Below are positions 49,969 through 63,575 of a stretch of DNA of 64,000 nucleotides, piece by piece. The notes below the pieces were generated by a model. The model saw nothing but the letters and a program-made list of their open reading frames with translations, did no database searches and was not told where the DNA came from. Each line of letters begins with the position of its first letter. Positions within the stretch are counted from its first letter, which is position 1. Both the position numbers and the translations under genes were made by a program. Source of the DNA: Perilla frutescens (Eukaryota; Streptophyta; Magnoliopsida; Lamiales; Lamiaceae); NCBI GenBank assembly GCA_026008535.1, contig BRKX01000012.1:25139848-25203847 (forward strand). The letters are read 5' to 3'.

Positions 49969-50980
49969 TGTAACGACTCAAAATCATTTTAAACTGATCG
50001 TTACCATTTTCTAAAAATATTGATTCAAACGAGTTATTGATAGTATTACGTTCCTATAAATCGCGCCTTAAATATTTAATATTTACGTGGAACATGTGAA
50101 TTAAATTATTGACATATTTATTTAAGGTTATAAAAATTAATCGTTAAAGTAAAGCTTTTTTATCTATTTATTTATTTTGGTCCCTATTTATTTAGTATGG
50201 CCGGAAGGGGTTAAATATTTTATAAAAAAAACATATTTAAAAATAAAAAATTTCATCTCTTTTCACGTGGATAAATCAAGAGAAATTTTATGCTAATCAT
50301 TCTTCCAATTTTCGACTAATTAAATTGCATGAAATCAATATTTATCAAATCAATTAATCAATTACAATAATTACAAATTTATGTCATTAAATTTGGAATT
50401 TGACTCAAATCAATTCCCTACAAATGTGTTGCTTCCATTTTTCATACATCAAAGATCCAATATAAATAGGAGCATTTTCATTCTCCAAACCACACCAAAA
50501 GCATTCAAAGCAAATTCTTTATTTTTCTCTAGTTTTCGAAAGGTATGAACTCATTTTATGATTTTCCTTCACTAGCTTTTTAATAACCACACACACACAC
50601 ACACACAATCACACATATATTATTAGGTGCGCGTGGATTAAATTAATCCGTTACATTTTAAGTTCAAGTAAAGGTGGGGGATCCGACGTTGAAACTCTCC
50701 GGGTTATTATGATGTGACGGCCTACGGGCACTATGTTATGATGATTTGTTATGTTATGTATTTGTCTAATTTGGATAAATGTGGACCCCACTGAGTTAAT
50801 AACACTCACCCCAAAGCTATTTATTTTTCAGGCTAAGGAAGCTCGGGTGATGAGGTGGAGACGGGGTGATGGTCAAGATTAATTAAATATTATTTTAATT
50901 TAAATATTATTTCCGCTGTATTAAACTCTATTATTTGAATAAATGAGATATTTCTATTTATGAAATTTTAGGACGTCACA
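49969..50980 (+). mobile_element. Solo LTR in a (TA)n tract
   Basis: It starts TGTAACGACTC and ends GGACGTCACA, an LTR-type inverted terminus. ATATA flanks it on both sides, but the flanks are (TA)n, so the duplication is weak proof by itself. Inside, CCCACTGAGTTAATAACACT and GTGGGGGATCCGACGTTG resemble parts of the solo LTR at 15335, suggesting a related Ty3/gypsy lineage. No internal region or second LTR is seen. The orientation is inferred from that similarity. Confidence 0.78.
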
Positions 50981-51000
50981 ATATATATATATATATATAT

Positions 51001-51110
51001 ATGGGTGGGTTAAAATGAGAACCATACCCTGTGTAGGAACTAGGACCATTTATATCCATAGATCTCTATAATTTGAGTGCTCAAGATTGATTGTAGATTT
51101 TAGGGGTCAA
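51001..51110 (+). repeat. Left terminal inverted repeat of the MULE
   Basis: It aligns with the reverse of about 63800-63917. The best block is TAGGAACTAGGA with CCTGT before it, then looser similarity around TGCTCAAGATTGAT and GGCTCAGATCAAT. Confidence 0.7.
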
Positions 51111-51614
51111 ATTGCAAAATGATAATTTTTTACATAAATTGCAACCATAATAAGGGTATTGTTGAGAAATCAAAATACCGTGTTATCACGTTCCGAATTT
51201 ATAGGAAGTGGGATTAATTTTAACAAAAATAATTTGATTTATTAATAGCAAATCGATGAATCCTAGAAAACAAAACGTCAAAAAATCTCCCCCTCAATTT
51301 TTCAACATCTCCGTCGCCTTCAAGGTCTACCGCTGTCTACCGCCGCTCGTAGCTCACCGGTGGGCGGAAACCTTCCCAGAAGCCGGCTATTGACTGCAAC
51401 AACTGGTTCGCCGCCCCTACGCCGCCGAACGACGCCCACCGCTCGAGTTCAATCTCCCACCCGATTCTTCAACATCGCCTCCGCCGTCTCCAAGCTCTCG
51501 CCGCCGTCTATCGCCGCTCGTTGCTCACCGGTCAGACGCCTCCCGCGCGACATACGACGACAGCTGCCCCTCCACCGCTAGAAATCCGACCGGAATCTGG
51601 ACGCTCGCCGGAAA

Positions 51615-53063
51615 ATGACCAAGAGGGCTAAGGCCGTACGAACAGGTTATTATCCCGCCATTTTTTTCAAATTTTTTTGATGTAATTTCATATGATGCAT
51701 TTAGAAAATTATTTGTATATTATTAGCAATTGTTAAGGTTTTGGTATAGGAGTAAATTATTTGTATATTATTAGCAATTTTTAATGTTTTGGTATATGGG
51801 TAATTTTTTTTACATTATTAGCAAATTATTCTAAAGAAAACTGGCGCCAAGAAACTTATTGCAAATTTTGATTCTATAATTAGCAAAGTGAGAGTCAGGA
51901 TGGTTATAGATATGAAGAATGCAGGCTTGTGTTTTAGCAAATTTGTACTACATTATTAGCAAATGTTTCAACTGTAAAATTTTGCTGATGGGATTCGTGT
52001 TTTATCAACTTGATCTTTTGTGTTTGTTGTTGCATTCCAAGGAGACGTGTTGTAGTTATTATATTTGCAGTACGTTTCAAATGTTTATTTATTTAAGTAT
52101 TGGGTTTTTGATTTTCAATTGCTTGTGAGTTGTGATCATGCCTTTTTCGTTTTAGTTTAAGATTTTATGTTAAATATGTTTTTATTTGGGTAAATTTATA
52201 CATGGATATCTTCTCAAATCTTATATTCCCTATTTTATTTTATTGATACCTACTAATATTATTGTTGCTATTTAACACGAGACCAAATAGAAAATGTCGG
52301 TTCTTCTAAAAAAATTGATTTAAATTTATGGATCAAGAAAACTGTGTAAATCATGTCAGATTTTCACTTTAGAAAATCTGGGAATCAAATATTTACTTTT
52401 TTTCCTTGGAACTAACAACATAAAAAGGAAGCAAATTGATCTTCTGTGTATAGCAAATTAATGATATAATATTAGGAAATGATTAAGACATAAGTAGCAT
52501 ATTACTAAGACATGATTTTATGTAAATTCCTTGAATATTATTAGCATTATTTAAGGTTGTTGGATGTTGGCATATATGATTTGGTCTGATAAATGCATAT
52601 CATTAGCAAATTAAATGGATATGAATATTTATTATTTATGTTAGTTATGTCTTCTGATTTTGGGTTATATGAATATTTTATTAATTAAGTCAAATTGGGT
52701 TGTTAATATCATATTCATGTTGACTGTGTAACAGATTTTGAATATATGATTAGCAAATTGAGGGCTGGATGGTTATAGCAAATTTTGTATCGTATCATTA
52801 TGATCAACCTTTGATTTTCATTTATAGGTAACAGCGATAAAGGTGATCGTGCTAAGAAGGCAATGTCGGGCAGTAGGGCAAAAGGTTGTTAAATGATATT
52901 ACAGACTGTTATAAATATCGTATTTATATGTTTTAACATTATTTGTTTTTGAATTTAATGTTTATAATGTTTTGTGATTTTTCTTCTATTATGACACAGA
53001 AGCAAAATCGAGGCAGCCGGCACGAGATGATAGAAAGAGAAGTCGAGCGAATGTGAATAATAG
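51615..53063 (+). pseudogene. Likely small 5' exons of the MULE Ulp1-type gene
   Basis: An ATG at 51615 opens a short basic stretch (MTKRAKAVRT) up to a GT at 51646. Candidate exons follow at about 52827-52884 (NSDKGDRAKKAMSGSRAK) and 53000-53060 (KSRQPARDDRKRSRANVNN), each with AG and GT borders. All are Lys/Arg-rich, as expected of a nuclear-targeting N-terminus. The introns between them are long and filled with TTAGCAAA motifs. The assignment rests on composition and splice borders only. Confidence 0.5.
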
Positions 53064-54315
53064 TAAGTATCTTATTCGGTTATATCAAATTGAAATATTT
53101 AACTGTGTATATTGTGCTTCCTCCCTTGAATACCTTACTACTTGGACTCATGTAATATGTAATTTATTTGCTATATAGTAAAATTTAAATAAATAATTAG
53201 CAAATTATTTAGTAACTAATGACAGATTAAAAATGTGTACTTTATCATGCCCTTAAATACCTTACTAGTTGGACTAATATAATATGTAATTTATTTGTTC
53301 AAGTGTTTTGATGTGGTTTGGTCAGATGTATGTAGAAGTTTAGTAATATATAATTAGCAAAAATTAAGGACATTGGTTAATGTGGAATCATTTTATTTGG
53401 TGTTGTTTGTTCAATTGGATTTGATATTTTTAGCAAAATACTAAGGCTTGATTTGCAAATTATTATATTATGTTTAGCAGATTAGCTTGCAATTATGTGC
53501 TTTTAGGAGTATTCTTATTTGTACCAACTCATGTTATTTACATTTCTAACACCTTACTAATGGCAGATTAAATAGTTTGCTGTATAGCATATTATAAATA
53601 AATAATTAGCAAATTATTTAGTAACTAATGGCATATTAAATACCTTAAATACCTTACTAGTTGGACTCATGTAATATGTATTTTATTTGTTCAAGTGTTT
53701 TGATATGGTTTGGTCAGATGTATGTAAAAGTTTAGTAATATATAATTAGCAAAAATTAAGGACTTTGGTTAATGTGTAATCGTTGTATTTGTTTGATTTG
53801 GCATTTTTAGCAAATTAGTAATTTTCTATAAGCCAATAATAATATTTTGTTTAGCAAATTATTATAATATGATTATCAGATTAGAAAACACAAGTTGATT
53901 GCATTTTCTTCCATGGCTAGAAAGAAGAGTGTATTATTAATGGCATTTGATTACATTAGTGTGATTCATTTAGCAAATTTGTATTTATATCAAATTGGTT
54001 TGTTTATAGCATAGTTTTGTTTTGCTTATAGCAAATTATGGATATATGAACAGACTGATGTGATATATATAGCAAATTATAAAGGTGTAATTATCAAATT
54101 ATTTAGAAACTAATAGCAGATTACTAATATATTTTCATGGTAGGTTGCTTTATTTTTGTTTGTATCAAAGTAACATTATTATTTAGCAAAATGATTTATA
54201 TGTGATTCTAAAAGCCTATATGGATTGGTTTTTGATTAATATTTTAAATGTGGCATTTGTTATGTTTTTAAAAATGTTAGCATCTAATGTGATCATTTAC
54301 TTTTTTGTTTTAGCA

Positions 54316-57120
54316 GGTGACGACGAATGCGATAAAGAGGCTAGGACGAAGCAACGTCATGATGTTAATGTAGCCGAATGCTCTACTGGACTTCCATATG
54401 TTGAGAAAAAATCAAATGAGCTCGAGAAGAGGGCAAGGGAAGATTACACAAATCTGAAAAATCGGACTAATCCAATGGCTCTGCGGAATGCAATAGCGAA
54501 ATTTAATGAAAATCAGAAGTAAAGTGTTCGAGATTTAGGATTTGGTGCCTTACTGCACCTTGATATTAAGGACGTGCCTCCAAAGATCGCTTATTGGGTG
54601 TTGGACAACTTCGACACGAAGATGTGCGAGATTGTGCTTGAGAGAGATCGACGTGTCCGTGTAGGTGAAGATGACACCCGGTTAATATTCGGCTTCCCAA
54701 GAGGACCATACCCTGTTTTAAGGAAGGCAAAAAATGCAGAAGCGAGCTTATCTAAGGAATGGTGAGCGAGATTTACAGATTTAAATTGTAGGAGGATACT
54801 TGCGAAGAATGTCTGTGATGCTGCTGTGGAGGAGGTTGACGGAGGCATTTGGTTTAAGAGGCACTTTATGGTGTTAGTGACATGTTGCCTAATTGAAAGC
54901 ATAGACAACAGCTACGTGTCGCCCCAAATACTCGATAACTTTCGAGAGGTATACAGAGTAGCAAATCTTGATTGGTGCAACTATGTCATCAAGTGTTTGG
55001 TTGAGCACACCACTGTTTGGCAGAAGAGCAAGGACAAGTTTTACACTGGACCATCTCTGTTTGTCACTGTAAGTGTTTGTCATTTACATTAGGCTACTCA
55101 AAAATTGATTTAAAATATCGAATGTTGTTATTCCAATGAAATACTAATATTGTAATTAATCTTTTATGATGTAGTTGTTGTACATGGATCGGGTTGAACT
55201 TGGTTACCGGAGGGTACCAAGGAGTATCCCGGCCATTAAGGAATGGAAGGATAAGATGTTCTACGTAGGTAAAACTTGGAAATTGAGGATGGAGGATTTG
55301 GGAATGGATTCTGCTCTTGCCCATGCACAGAAACAGAAGTTGTTGCAGCTGGAGATGAGCATGAACCAGTACATGTTGCAGCTGAAAATGAAGCAGGTGG
55401 TGCACGGGCAGAGGCACAACCCGATTATGGTGCACCCATGGAGCATGAAGAAGAACAAGTAGATGGTGACAGAGTCGAAGAAGAGCCAGTCATTGGCCAA
55501 GAAGCAAACATTGAAGGGTTGACAGATATAAAGGTTGTTGTCACCGACCTCCTGAAGAAGGGCAAGATAATAAGTGACACGTTGTCACTTATTATGTCAA
55601 CCATTAGCCGACTACCGACCGAGATGTTGGAGAATGCTGCATTTAGAAAAACCATAGAGGCCAAGTTGTTGGTTAGCCGAGCAGCACCAGTGCCAAGTCT
55701 TGATACGTCTTGCACGTCCCAGCCAAGGGCCACACAAGAGGATATAGAATTCTAGGATAATCCAGACCACATTGCTGCACTGTTGGAGATAGAAGCAGCA
55801 ACCCTAAGAAGGGATGAGCTGAAGAGACATCTTGATGGGCCTAGTTTCAGTCTGGGTTTCACACAAGACTGGGCAGGCATCATGAATGTAGCGCGCGAAG
55901 TTGTTAATCCCATTGATGGTAACCCAATGAAAGAGGTAGATATTAAATTAAAAAGTCTTAGATATTTGTCACATTATTATTCCTTCCTAATATTACATAT
56001 TAAAATACTACAGGTCATAGAAGAGCAAGCACCGGGAGCTGAGCATGCACAGAATGAGGTAATAAAGATGTCTATATATTGTTTACGATACTTATGTTTA
56101 CTTATTTCCATTTATGTCATTGCATATTAGTGTATCAACCCCAATTGATGGAAATCTTATTCCGGTACTTGGAGAGCATGCTAAGGATAAGGTAACAGAT
56201 TGCTCACAAATTGTTTGCTTTTATTGGTATTTGTTGTTGGTTAAATTGTTTGGTTCGTTTTGTTTAGGAAATTACTATGAAATGCTTAACAAATTAGTCA
56301 AATATGCTTAGCAAATTAATATGGGATTATTATGTAAAACATGTTGCTGCATATATAAAAGAAGCACCATTATTGGAGCTTACAATCGCTGATATGCATG
56401 CGGGTATTGGTTGTTGATTAATAATTCTAACAATCGATTTTTTTAATGAAATGTAAATAATGTGTTTGTGTTGTGGGTTTGTTTGATTTTCATGGAGCCT
56501 GCCAGTTATTAAATAAATTAATGATTAGCACATTGTATATGTATTGGTTATTAGCAGATTAATCAGTTATGATTAGAACATGATATATGTATTATTTGTT
56601 ATTGCTTTCTATTTCTAGCAACTTAGTACGATTTGATTAGCAAAATTTGCAACTATGATATTTTAATAATCAGATTCAAGTTTTAGCAAAATTGTCTTAT
56701 GTTAATAGCAAATTAGAGCAATCCGATTAGCAAATTATCAAGTATTGTGTATCATATCAGAAAGAAATGTTTATAATGTTGTGTGGTTTTTATGCTGTTT
56801 ACAGACTGTTATATTTTGATAATCCGATTCGAGATTTAACATAATTGTCTTCTGTTTACAGCATGTTAGTGCAATACGATTAAAAATTATCAAGCAATGG
56901 GTATCAGATCAGAAAGAAATGTTTATAATGTTGTGTGGTTTTACTGCTGTTTACGGGCTGTTATATTTTGATACTCAGATTCAAGATTTAGCAAAAATGT
57001 CTTCTGTTAATAGCAAATTAAAGCAATACTATTAGCAAATTATCAAGCAATGGGTTTCAGATCAGAAAAAAATGTGTTGTATATTAATGTGTGTTTGTTT
57101 TGTCTAACAGGTGATGTAAA
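54316..57120 (+). pseudogene. Middle part of the MULE Ulp1-type protein, broken
   Basis: From about 54316 one frame encodes a plant MULE-type N-terminal region: LRNAIAKFNENQK, DLGFGALLHLDIKDVPPKIAYW, VLDNFDTKMCEI, LIFGFPRGPYPVL. Three in-frame stops interrupt it (54520-54522, 54763-54765, about 54787). An intron follows near 55069-55155 and a frameshift near 55280-55320, then a Glu-rich stretch to about 55755. Another stop at 55753-55755 precedes LRRDELKRHLDGPSFSLGFTQDW. PSFSLG-TQ-W is a phrase I associate with Ulp1-carrying MULE proteins. Several short exons follow. The N-terminal region resembles DUF1985-type sequences, but a profile search is needed. In-frame stops make it a pseudogene here. 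Confidence 0.75.
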
Positions 57121-57811
57121 GTATCGACATTGTGACTGATGAGCCTGTAGCAGCATCGATGGACGTTGGGGAGAAGGTAATTATATTACATGTCAAATTT
57201 CCTATTTGAACTATTTAGAAAAAATTAGTAAGTAATTAATGCAGTAATTTATTAAACTAACAATTTAATGATGAATATTTTACACAATGAGTATGCCTTT
57301 AGGGGCGGTGGTTGCCAATGTTGCCACGAAGACAAACAATGTAATATGTCCTTACTACAAATGCTTACTTAAAAAATAATTAATGTGTTGTTTTTGTAGA
57401 TTTAATTTAAACTTGGTAATTTATGTTAGCAAACAAAGGGGAAAGGGAAGAAAGTGGAAAGGGGAAAAGACAAAGGGAAGGTGGTGGGGAAACGAAAAAG
57501 ATGATTATGTGGTTGTTAGTGTTTAAATTTGGAAATGTATAATTTGAACATCTGTGGAGGCGAATACATTTGGCTATTTTGTAATAAGTTATGATATTCG
57601 GTTGATGTAAAAGTCTGTAACTAATTATCCTAACATTCACAAGAACTGAATGTGACTTTGTAATCGGATATATTTCTCACTAAATATATGCTGATTATTT
57701 TGCTCTTAACCTAAGTATTTTACATTCACCATATCAAAATCAAATATGTTAAAAAAATACGCTGCAATTAGCTTATTATCAACCATGTTATGTTTGCTAT
57801 CTACTTTACAG

Positions 57812-59125
57812 GTTGGTGATAAAATGACAATTAGAGCAAAAAATAAGTTACGGAAAACAAATATCTTGGTTTCTCCCTATCTTGTGCGACCAATTATTGC
57901 AAGCGAAAAACTTAGCATGCAACAAAAAAAATCGTACTACTGGATTATGAGAAACGAGGAGGCTAACCTGTACGTATTTTCTTCATTATTACTATATTGC
58001 ACAATGATATGTGTTAACTTTGACTAGATAATAACATTTGTTGTTTCAACCCAGTGAGGAAGTTGTGTATTTTGATTCTAAAATGGAGTTTAGGAGGAGA
58101 GAACTGCTGACACTATCAGCTGGCGAATATTTAAGTTCTGCTATTTTAGATGTTTGGAGTGTTATTATTAATCACAATGAAAAATTAACGGGACCAAATT
58201 CACCAAGGAGATTTTTTGCAAGGACCTACCCGTGTGTAAGTTGATTAATGTAGTTTAAATTTCCAAAGATTTAAAATATTTTTAAATGAAACATATAATA
58301 TTCAATCATGAACAGCTAGGGACCGCAGTCGCAGTGCCTACAACATGGGATTATGCTAGAAGATCATCTACATTCTCTAGTAGACTGCTGGGTGAGATTA
58401 ATAACGTTGACGGCATGCATTTAGCAAACATAGATATGGTAAGATTAAATAGACTTTAAAAAGTATGTGTCTATAATTAATATTAAATGCTTTTGTTGTT
58501 CATCCAAATATATTAATTGCATGCTACAGTTCTTTTTCACAGTATGCCACTATTTCCATTTCTACTTTGTGTGTTTTGATCCAAAAGAGTGCAAAGGAGA
58601 AATTATTGATAATTCATCAGCATTAGATATGGATGGTGTTGACCCTCTTTCAAAGTATGGAGACGTTCCGAACATAATGGTATGTAAACTGAAAAATTAT
58701 ATTTTCTTCTATCATGGTAATGAACTAATGATATAAGGTGTAAAACACAAATTAATTTTTTTAAATACTTCATGACGAATACGGGGAACGCAAAAATTGT
58801 CACATTAATTGAGAGGAAGCTTCGGAAAATGCAGAGGTTGAAAATGCCATGGAGAAATGACACTAATAAAGTGGATTGCGGTATCTACGTGATGAGACAC
58901 ATGGAAACATATAAGGGTGGGAGTTTGAGGCAGTGGAACTCCGGACTCACGAGTGATAATGCGAAACAGATGAAGTATTTAAGGGCAAAATATTGTCCAG
59001 CTATCCATAACGATGAAAGTAACATACACAGAGAGCGCATAATGGCTGATGCAAGCCTATATTACAGGGCAACATGTGGTGATGGTCCACACAATATTGA
59101 CGCCATAGTTATGAATAATGTCTAG
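57812..59125 (+). pseudogene. C48/Ulp1 SUMO-protease domain of the MULE
   Basis: Exons 57812-57969, 58055-58235, 58316-58438, 58530-58679 and from about 58772 to the stop at 59125 mostly join in frame with GT-AG borders. They encode a C48 peptidase region: SYYWIMRNEEANLEEVVYF, GPNSPRRFFAR, VCHYFHFYFVCFD (catalytic His), EIIDNSS (Asp), and MPWRNDTNKVDCGIYVMRHM (catalytic Cys in DCG). Enzymes of this family cut SUMO from its targets. In MULEs the role is not settled. The acceptor before the last exon is not clear, since there is no good AG close to 58772. The catalytic triad looks intact although the upstream half of the gene is broken. Confidence 0.8.
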
Positions 59126-59910
59126 GTTGAATAACGCATACTGTTGCTATAAAAGATTTATGTATTGGTTCTCATTTGATAGTTGGTTTTAGCATATTAT
59201 GATAGGAATTATAGCATAACATTAATGGTTTAGTATAACAGTTTTATTCATTAATATATATTTGTTATGTTTTGTGATATCAAACTAATTATCCATAACA
59301 TTAATGTTTCGCGATATGCTAATAACACATTTGAAATTTGCTAATTACGTATAACATATTTGCTAAAATTTGGATATATCAGTGCTTATAAATCCTCCCG
59401 TAAAATAAAATTAATAGCTTACTCATACATAAATACTTATTTCCATAAAATAAATATAATATGTAATATCCAAATTATCAAATTAGTCGTGGCAAATTAT
59501 TATTTATTTTCTAGCAAATCATTAAATCGACTCATAATCTATTTGTTGGTGGTCATATTATACTGTTTAGTTGGTGGTCGTATTATATTATTTAGTTAGA
59601 TATGGTCGATTCTTTACCATAATATCCTTTAGTAATCAGCAAAGTAATGTAATATATATATATATATATATCAAACTAGCGTACATGTGATAATTAGAGA
59701 AAATAATAATAAGCTGATCGCACAGAACCTGCTAATCAACATATAAATATTTGCTAATTGCGGATAAATTACTTGCTAATAATAAGAAAACGTAACAATG
59801 TTCATTTATACTCAAGTCTCATGAATTGATGGTTCAAAAAATTCATTAAAAGTAAAAAATAATATCAAACTAACTCATAAAACAATATTCATAACAGTGA
59901 ATTAAATATA
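59126..59910. other. Spacer between the convergent MULE genes
   Basis: The two genes of the element converge here. The spacer is AT-rich, has a (TA)n tract at about 59656-59672 and contains ATTTGCTAA words (reverse of TTAGCAAAT) near 59335, 59358 and 59748. I see no other gene. Confidence 0.6.
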
Positions 59911-62275
59911 TCATGGACCCGGATAATTCCTTGCATTGTGCTTACCCTTCACCCCGCACTTGCTACACTTTCTTGGAGGCTTGTTGGCATCACGGGTAGC
60001 CTTTGCTTCCCTTGATTTAATCCCACTTCCACTACGTTTAGTCATAACATACAGAAGTGGATTTACATGGATTTCAGTTGGCTTCTCGGATCCGAAAAAA
60101 ATGTCAAACAACTTGCTCTTAGTTAATGTGGACTGGCGACTCTGCGTATCATTAGTCACAAGCACATCTTTCAAATCATTTATACCACTCATCAAAATTT
60201 TTGTCTTTTCCTCATCACCCTCAACAGCTCCTACACAAGCATAAAAATCTGATATCAACTTATTAATTCTTTGCTTTCTCTTATCGGATGCAACACACCT
60301 ATCAAAACCATCATCCCGATAAGCTGAAACTGGATTCAATAAAGCAGCCCTAGTCCATCGTGCAACAATATATTTATCAGGAATATGCACCCACTTAAAC
60401 TGATTGAATAGGTGGAAAATATGACAACAAAGTATACCTTTCCGGATAAATTTTTTACAGCTACATAGAGCAGTATCTGCTTCTTTGTTGTAAGAAACCG
60501 TAAACGTGTGATCAACACCATCTTCGACTTCGTATATCATACTGGCATCGCATCTCTCCATACTGAGAACACTACAACTGTAACATGATTTTTCAATCTC
60601 TTCTTGAACCATAAGGAACATGTTACTCGTGTAAACAGTAGCTGCATGCTTCTCAAATTTTTTTGGAGTCTTCACCTGAGGAATTGTCAAATGATCATGA
60701 TTATTTTGAAGTTCGTTCGAATTCCTCTGCGCATCCGTAGCACTATCAAAATGCAATAGGAATTCGACAAGGTTATACCCCAGATTTAAGTAGATACTGA
60801 AGAAACTATTCATACTCTCAGAGATAGAAGTAGTCCTACACAATCCACTCATTGCATAGTCCCTAAAATATGCCGGTATCCAATACTGTCTAATCTCAAA
60901 CAAAGAACGGAACCAACTATGCTCTGTTAGATCAAAATCCACCATAACGGCTTTCCATTTTTCCTCGAATTCTTGAGGCTCAATCATAGCAGTCCAAACA
61001 ATATCATTAAGCATCTTCTTGAAAGCATCATCATGTTTCAATCGTGGTGGGGACCTATCTGGAACCTTTAGCATAATATGCCACATGCACAAACGATGTC
61101 TCGTAGTAGGAAGGACATGGTCGATTGCAATCTTCATGGCAGGATCCTGGTCCGTGATCATCATTCGAGGAGATCCACCCATACACTCTTTGAACTTCTC
61201 AAATACCCACTCGTATGATTCATGATTTTCACCAGACAACAAAGAAGCAACAAACGTGACACATTTTCCATGGTTGTCCTTGCCCGTGAATGGTGCAAAA
61301 ATCATCTCATACCTGATGTAACCACCATATTAAAAAATACAATTCACAACATTATAATTAATTATAATAACTACTAATACGTTATATGAAATTTGCTAAT
61401 AAGAATTGAAACATTTGCTAATAACATAACATTATGTTGCTAAAAACATACCTATTTTTTTGTACGTGCAATCAAACGAAACAACATTGCCAAAAACAAC
61501 ATAGTTACGTCTAGAAATCGGATCAGCCCAGAAAATACTTTTTAAATTGTCATCTTTATCTACAGAGTAGGCGAAGAAAAATGCATCAGATGACTCCTTC
61601 CGCATGAACATAGTATTCAACATCATTTGCGCATCACACCCGGAAATATATGCACGCAGATCACGATAGAAATTTCTATAATCATTCCCAGTGCACCCCA
61701 CATCATTAAGTACCCACGGCTTCTTTAAAAAGTCGATAAGATGACATCGGACCTACATTTGCTTTGTGGCAATCCAAAATAAAATTCTTATAAACAAACC
61801 CCAACTTCCTGTTAGCCTTCAAATATTTCTTAAATTGATCAGAGACTAATGTGTGTGTATGTTCTTCAATAAAAATAGTCACTGTGTAACCATACTCTGC
61901 AACATATTTTACAACCAAACGAGCCATACAATTCACTCTTCTTGAAACTCTACGTCTCTTTATCTTCTTCTCCTCCTCCTCATCATCATTGTTCATTTCA
62001 TCTAGAAGTTAATTTTTTTCCCCCTCACGATTACATACCACATACTTCCAAATAACAACAACATCCATCTTTTTTTCCGATCCAAGCTGAATATCAAAAC
62101 CACCTGCTTGACCATAAACCCGATAAAAGGAAGTTGCTTCTTCGAGATTTTTAAACATCTGACCAACAAATGGCTTCAAAGATTGATTACATTCTGGTAT
62201 GTAGCTTCCACAAGGACCCAAAACTGAGTCAGCATTAATTCCTGCTATATAAAATAATGCTATAAGCATGTACAA
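59911..62275 (-). pseudogene. MURA/FAR1-type MULE transposase, broken
   Basis: Read on the minus strand, it starts within or before 62275 with a FAR1-type N-terminus (PFVGQMFKNLEEATSFYRVY, GGFDIQLGSEKK, VNCMARLVVK). The core follows (FWADPISRRNYVVFGNVVSFD, MIFAPFTGKDNHGKCVTF, MMITDQDPAMKIAI, HRLCMWHIM), then a SWIM zinc finger (CSCKKFIRKGILCCHIFHLF). The C-terminus ends in an altered zinc knuckle (CSKCGVKGKHNARNYPGP). An intron probably spans 61451 to 61313. Breaks are an in-frame stop at 62009-62011, a frameshift near 61706, and a one-base frame mismatch across the intron. The last ~460 residues form one open frame. A fuller first exon may lie upstream. MULE transposases cut DNA at the TIRs with a DDE site. 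Confidence 0.88.
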
Positions 62276-62339
62276 TATATGCTATACACGATTATATAAT
62301 ATGCTATAAATAATTTCATACTTTAAAAGTAATCATGCA

Positions 62340-63575
62340 TACGCTAATTTTTTTTCCTTAATAACTTCAAAAACTCCACAACCAAATACGAAAAGCATCT
62401 ATCGTATATAATAAATATAAAATGCCCATTCTCTGCGAAAATATCAATATCATACAAATCACGTTGAAACCATTAAAAAAACACAAACGACCATCCTATC
62501 ATAAAAAAAAAATCGCATGTTCGCATAAAGGTATTTCCGATCTGCTATTAACATATATATAATTTGCTATATATACATAAAATATTTACTAAACGTATGA
62601 CATACGCGTCCATAACTGAACCTGTCAATATCCATACACTTATGAATATATTTTTAATTGATAATATAATACCTGTATTTTTCATAATCAGACGATGACG
62701 CCACTGATGATAATATATGATGGAGTAAGAACTTGTGGAAAAAAATACATTCTTCATTTGCACACAACAATTCATGCCATTTTGTTGAATTTTTTTTCTT
62801 AATAAATTGAAAAATTCCACAACCAAATACGAAAAGCATCTATCGTCTATAATAAATATGAAATGCCAATTTTCTGCGAACATCTCAATATCATGCAAAG
62901 CACGTTGAAACAATTTTTTTTTTAAAAAAAGAACCATTTATTTTCACACACAAACATTCCCGATTTGCTATTAACATATCTATAATTTGCTAATTATGAA
63001 GACAAAATTTGCTAAACGTCAGACATACGAGTCCATAACAGAGTATGTCGATATCCCTACACCTATAGAGATACATTAATCGATAACATAATTCCTATAT
63101 CTTCCATAATCAGACGATGACGAGAATGATGATAATATACGATGGATTAATAACTTGGTGAAAAAAAAAATTATTTTGCACAAAACAATTCATCCAATTT
63201 TAACTATTTTTTTAATAACTTCATAAATACCACGACCAACTATGAAAATAATCTATCGTCTATAATAAATATGAAATGCCCATAGTCTGCGAACATCTCA
63301 GTATCATGTAAAGCATATTGAAACCATTTAAACAAAATCGTCTTTGTACATAAAAGTATTCCCGATTTGCTATTAATTTATATATAATTTGCTAATTATG
63401 CATAAAAAGTTTGCTAAACGTCAGAAATACGCGTATGTTCCAGATTCCACCTATATCTCTACACCTACAACGATACATTAATGGAGAACATAATACCTGT
63501 ATTTTCCATAATCAGACGATGACTAGAGTGATGATAATATACGATGGAGTAAGAACTTGTGGAAGCCGACAATAA
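62340..63575. repeat. Three tandem ~420-440-bp repeats next to the transposase start
   Basis: The word CCACAACCAAATACGAAAAG occurs near 62378 and 62816, with a variant near 63230. CATAATCAGACGATGAC occurs near 62684, 63109 and 63508. GATTTGCTATTAA occurs near 62541 (as GATCTGCTATTAA), 62961 and 63364. The units therefore repeat about three times at 414-438 bp. They lie upstream of the transposase and each carries two to three TTTGCTAA/TTTGCTAT words. Tandem repeats near promoters are common in MULEs. Confidence 0.8.

Noticed and set aside
51360..51581. 73-codon Arg/Pro-rich ORF near the left end of the MULE
   Set aside because: GC-rich leader sequence of the MULE gene. No domain, and the better start is the ATG at 51615.
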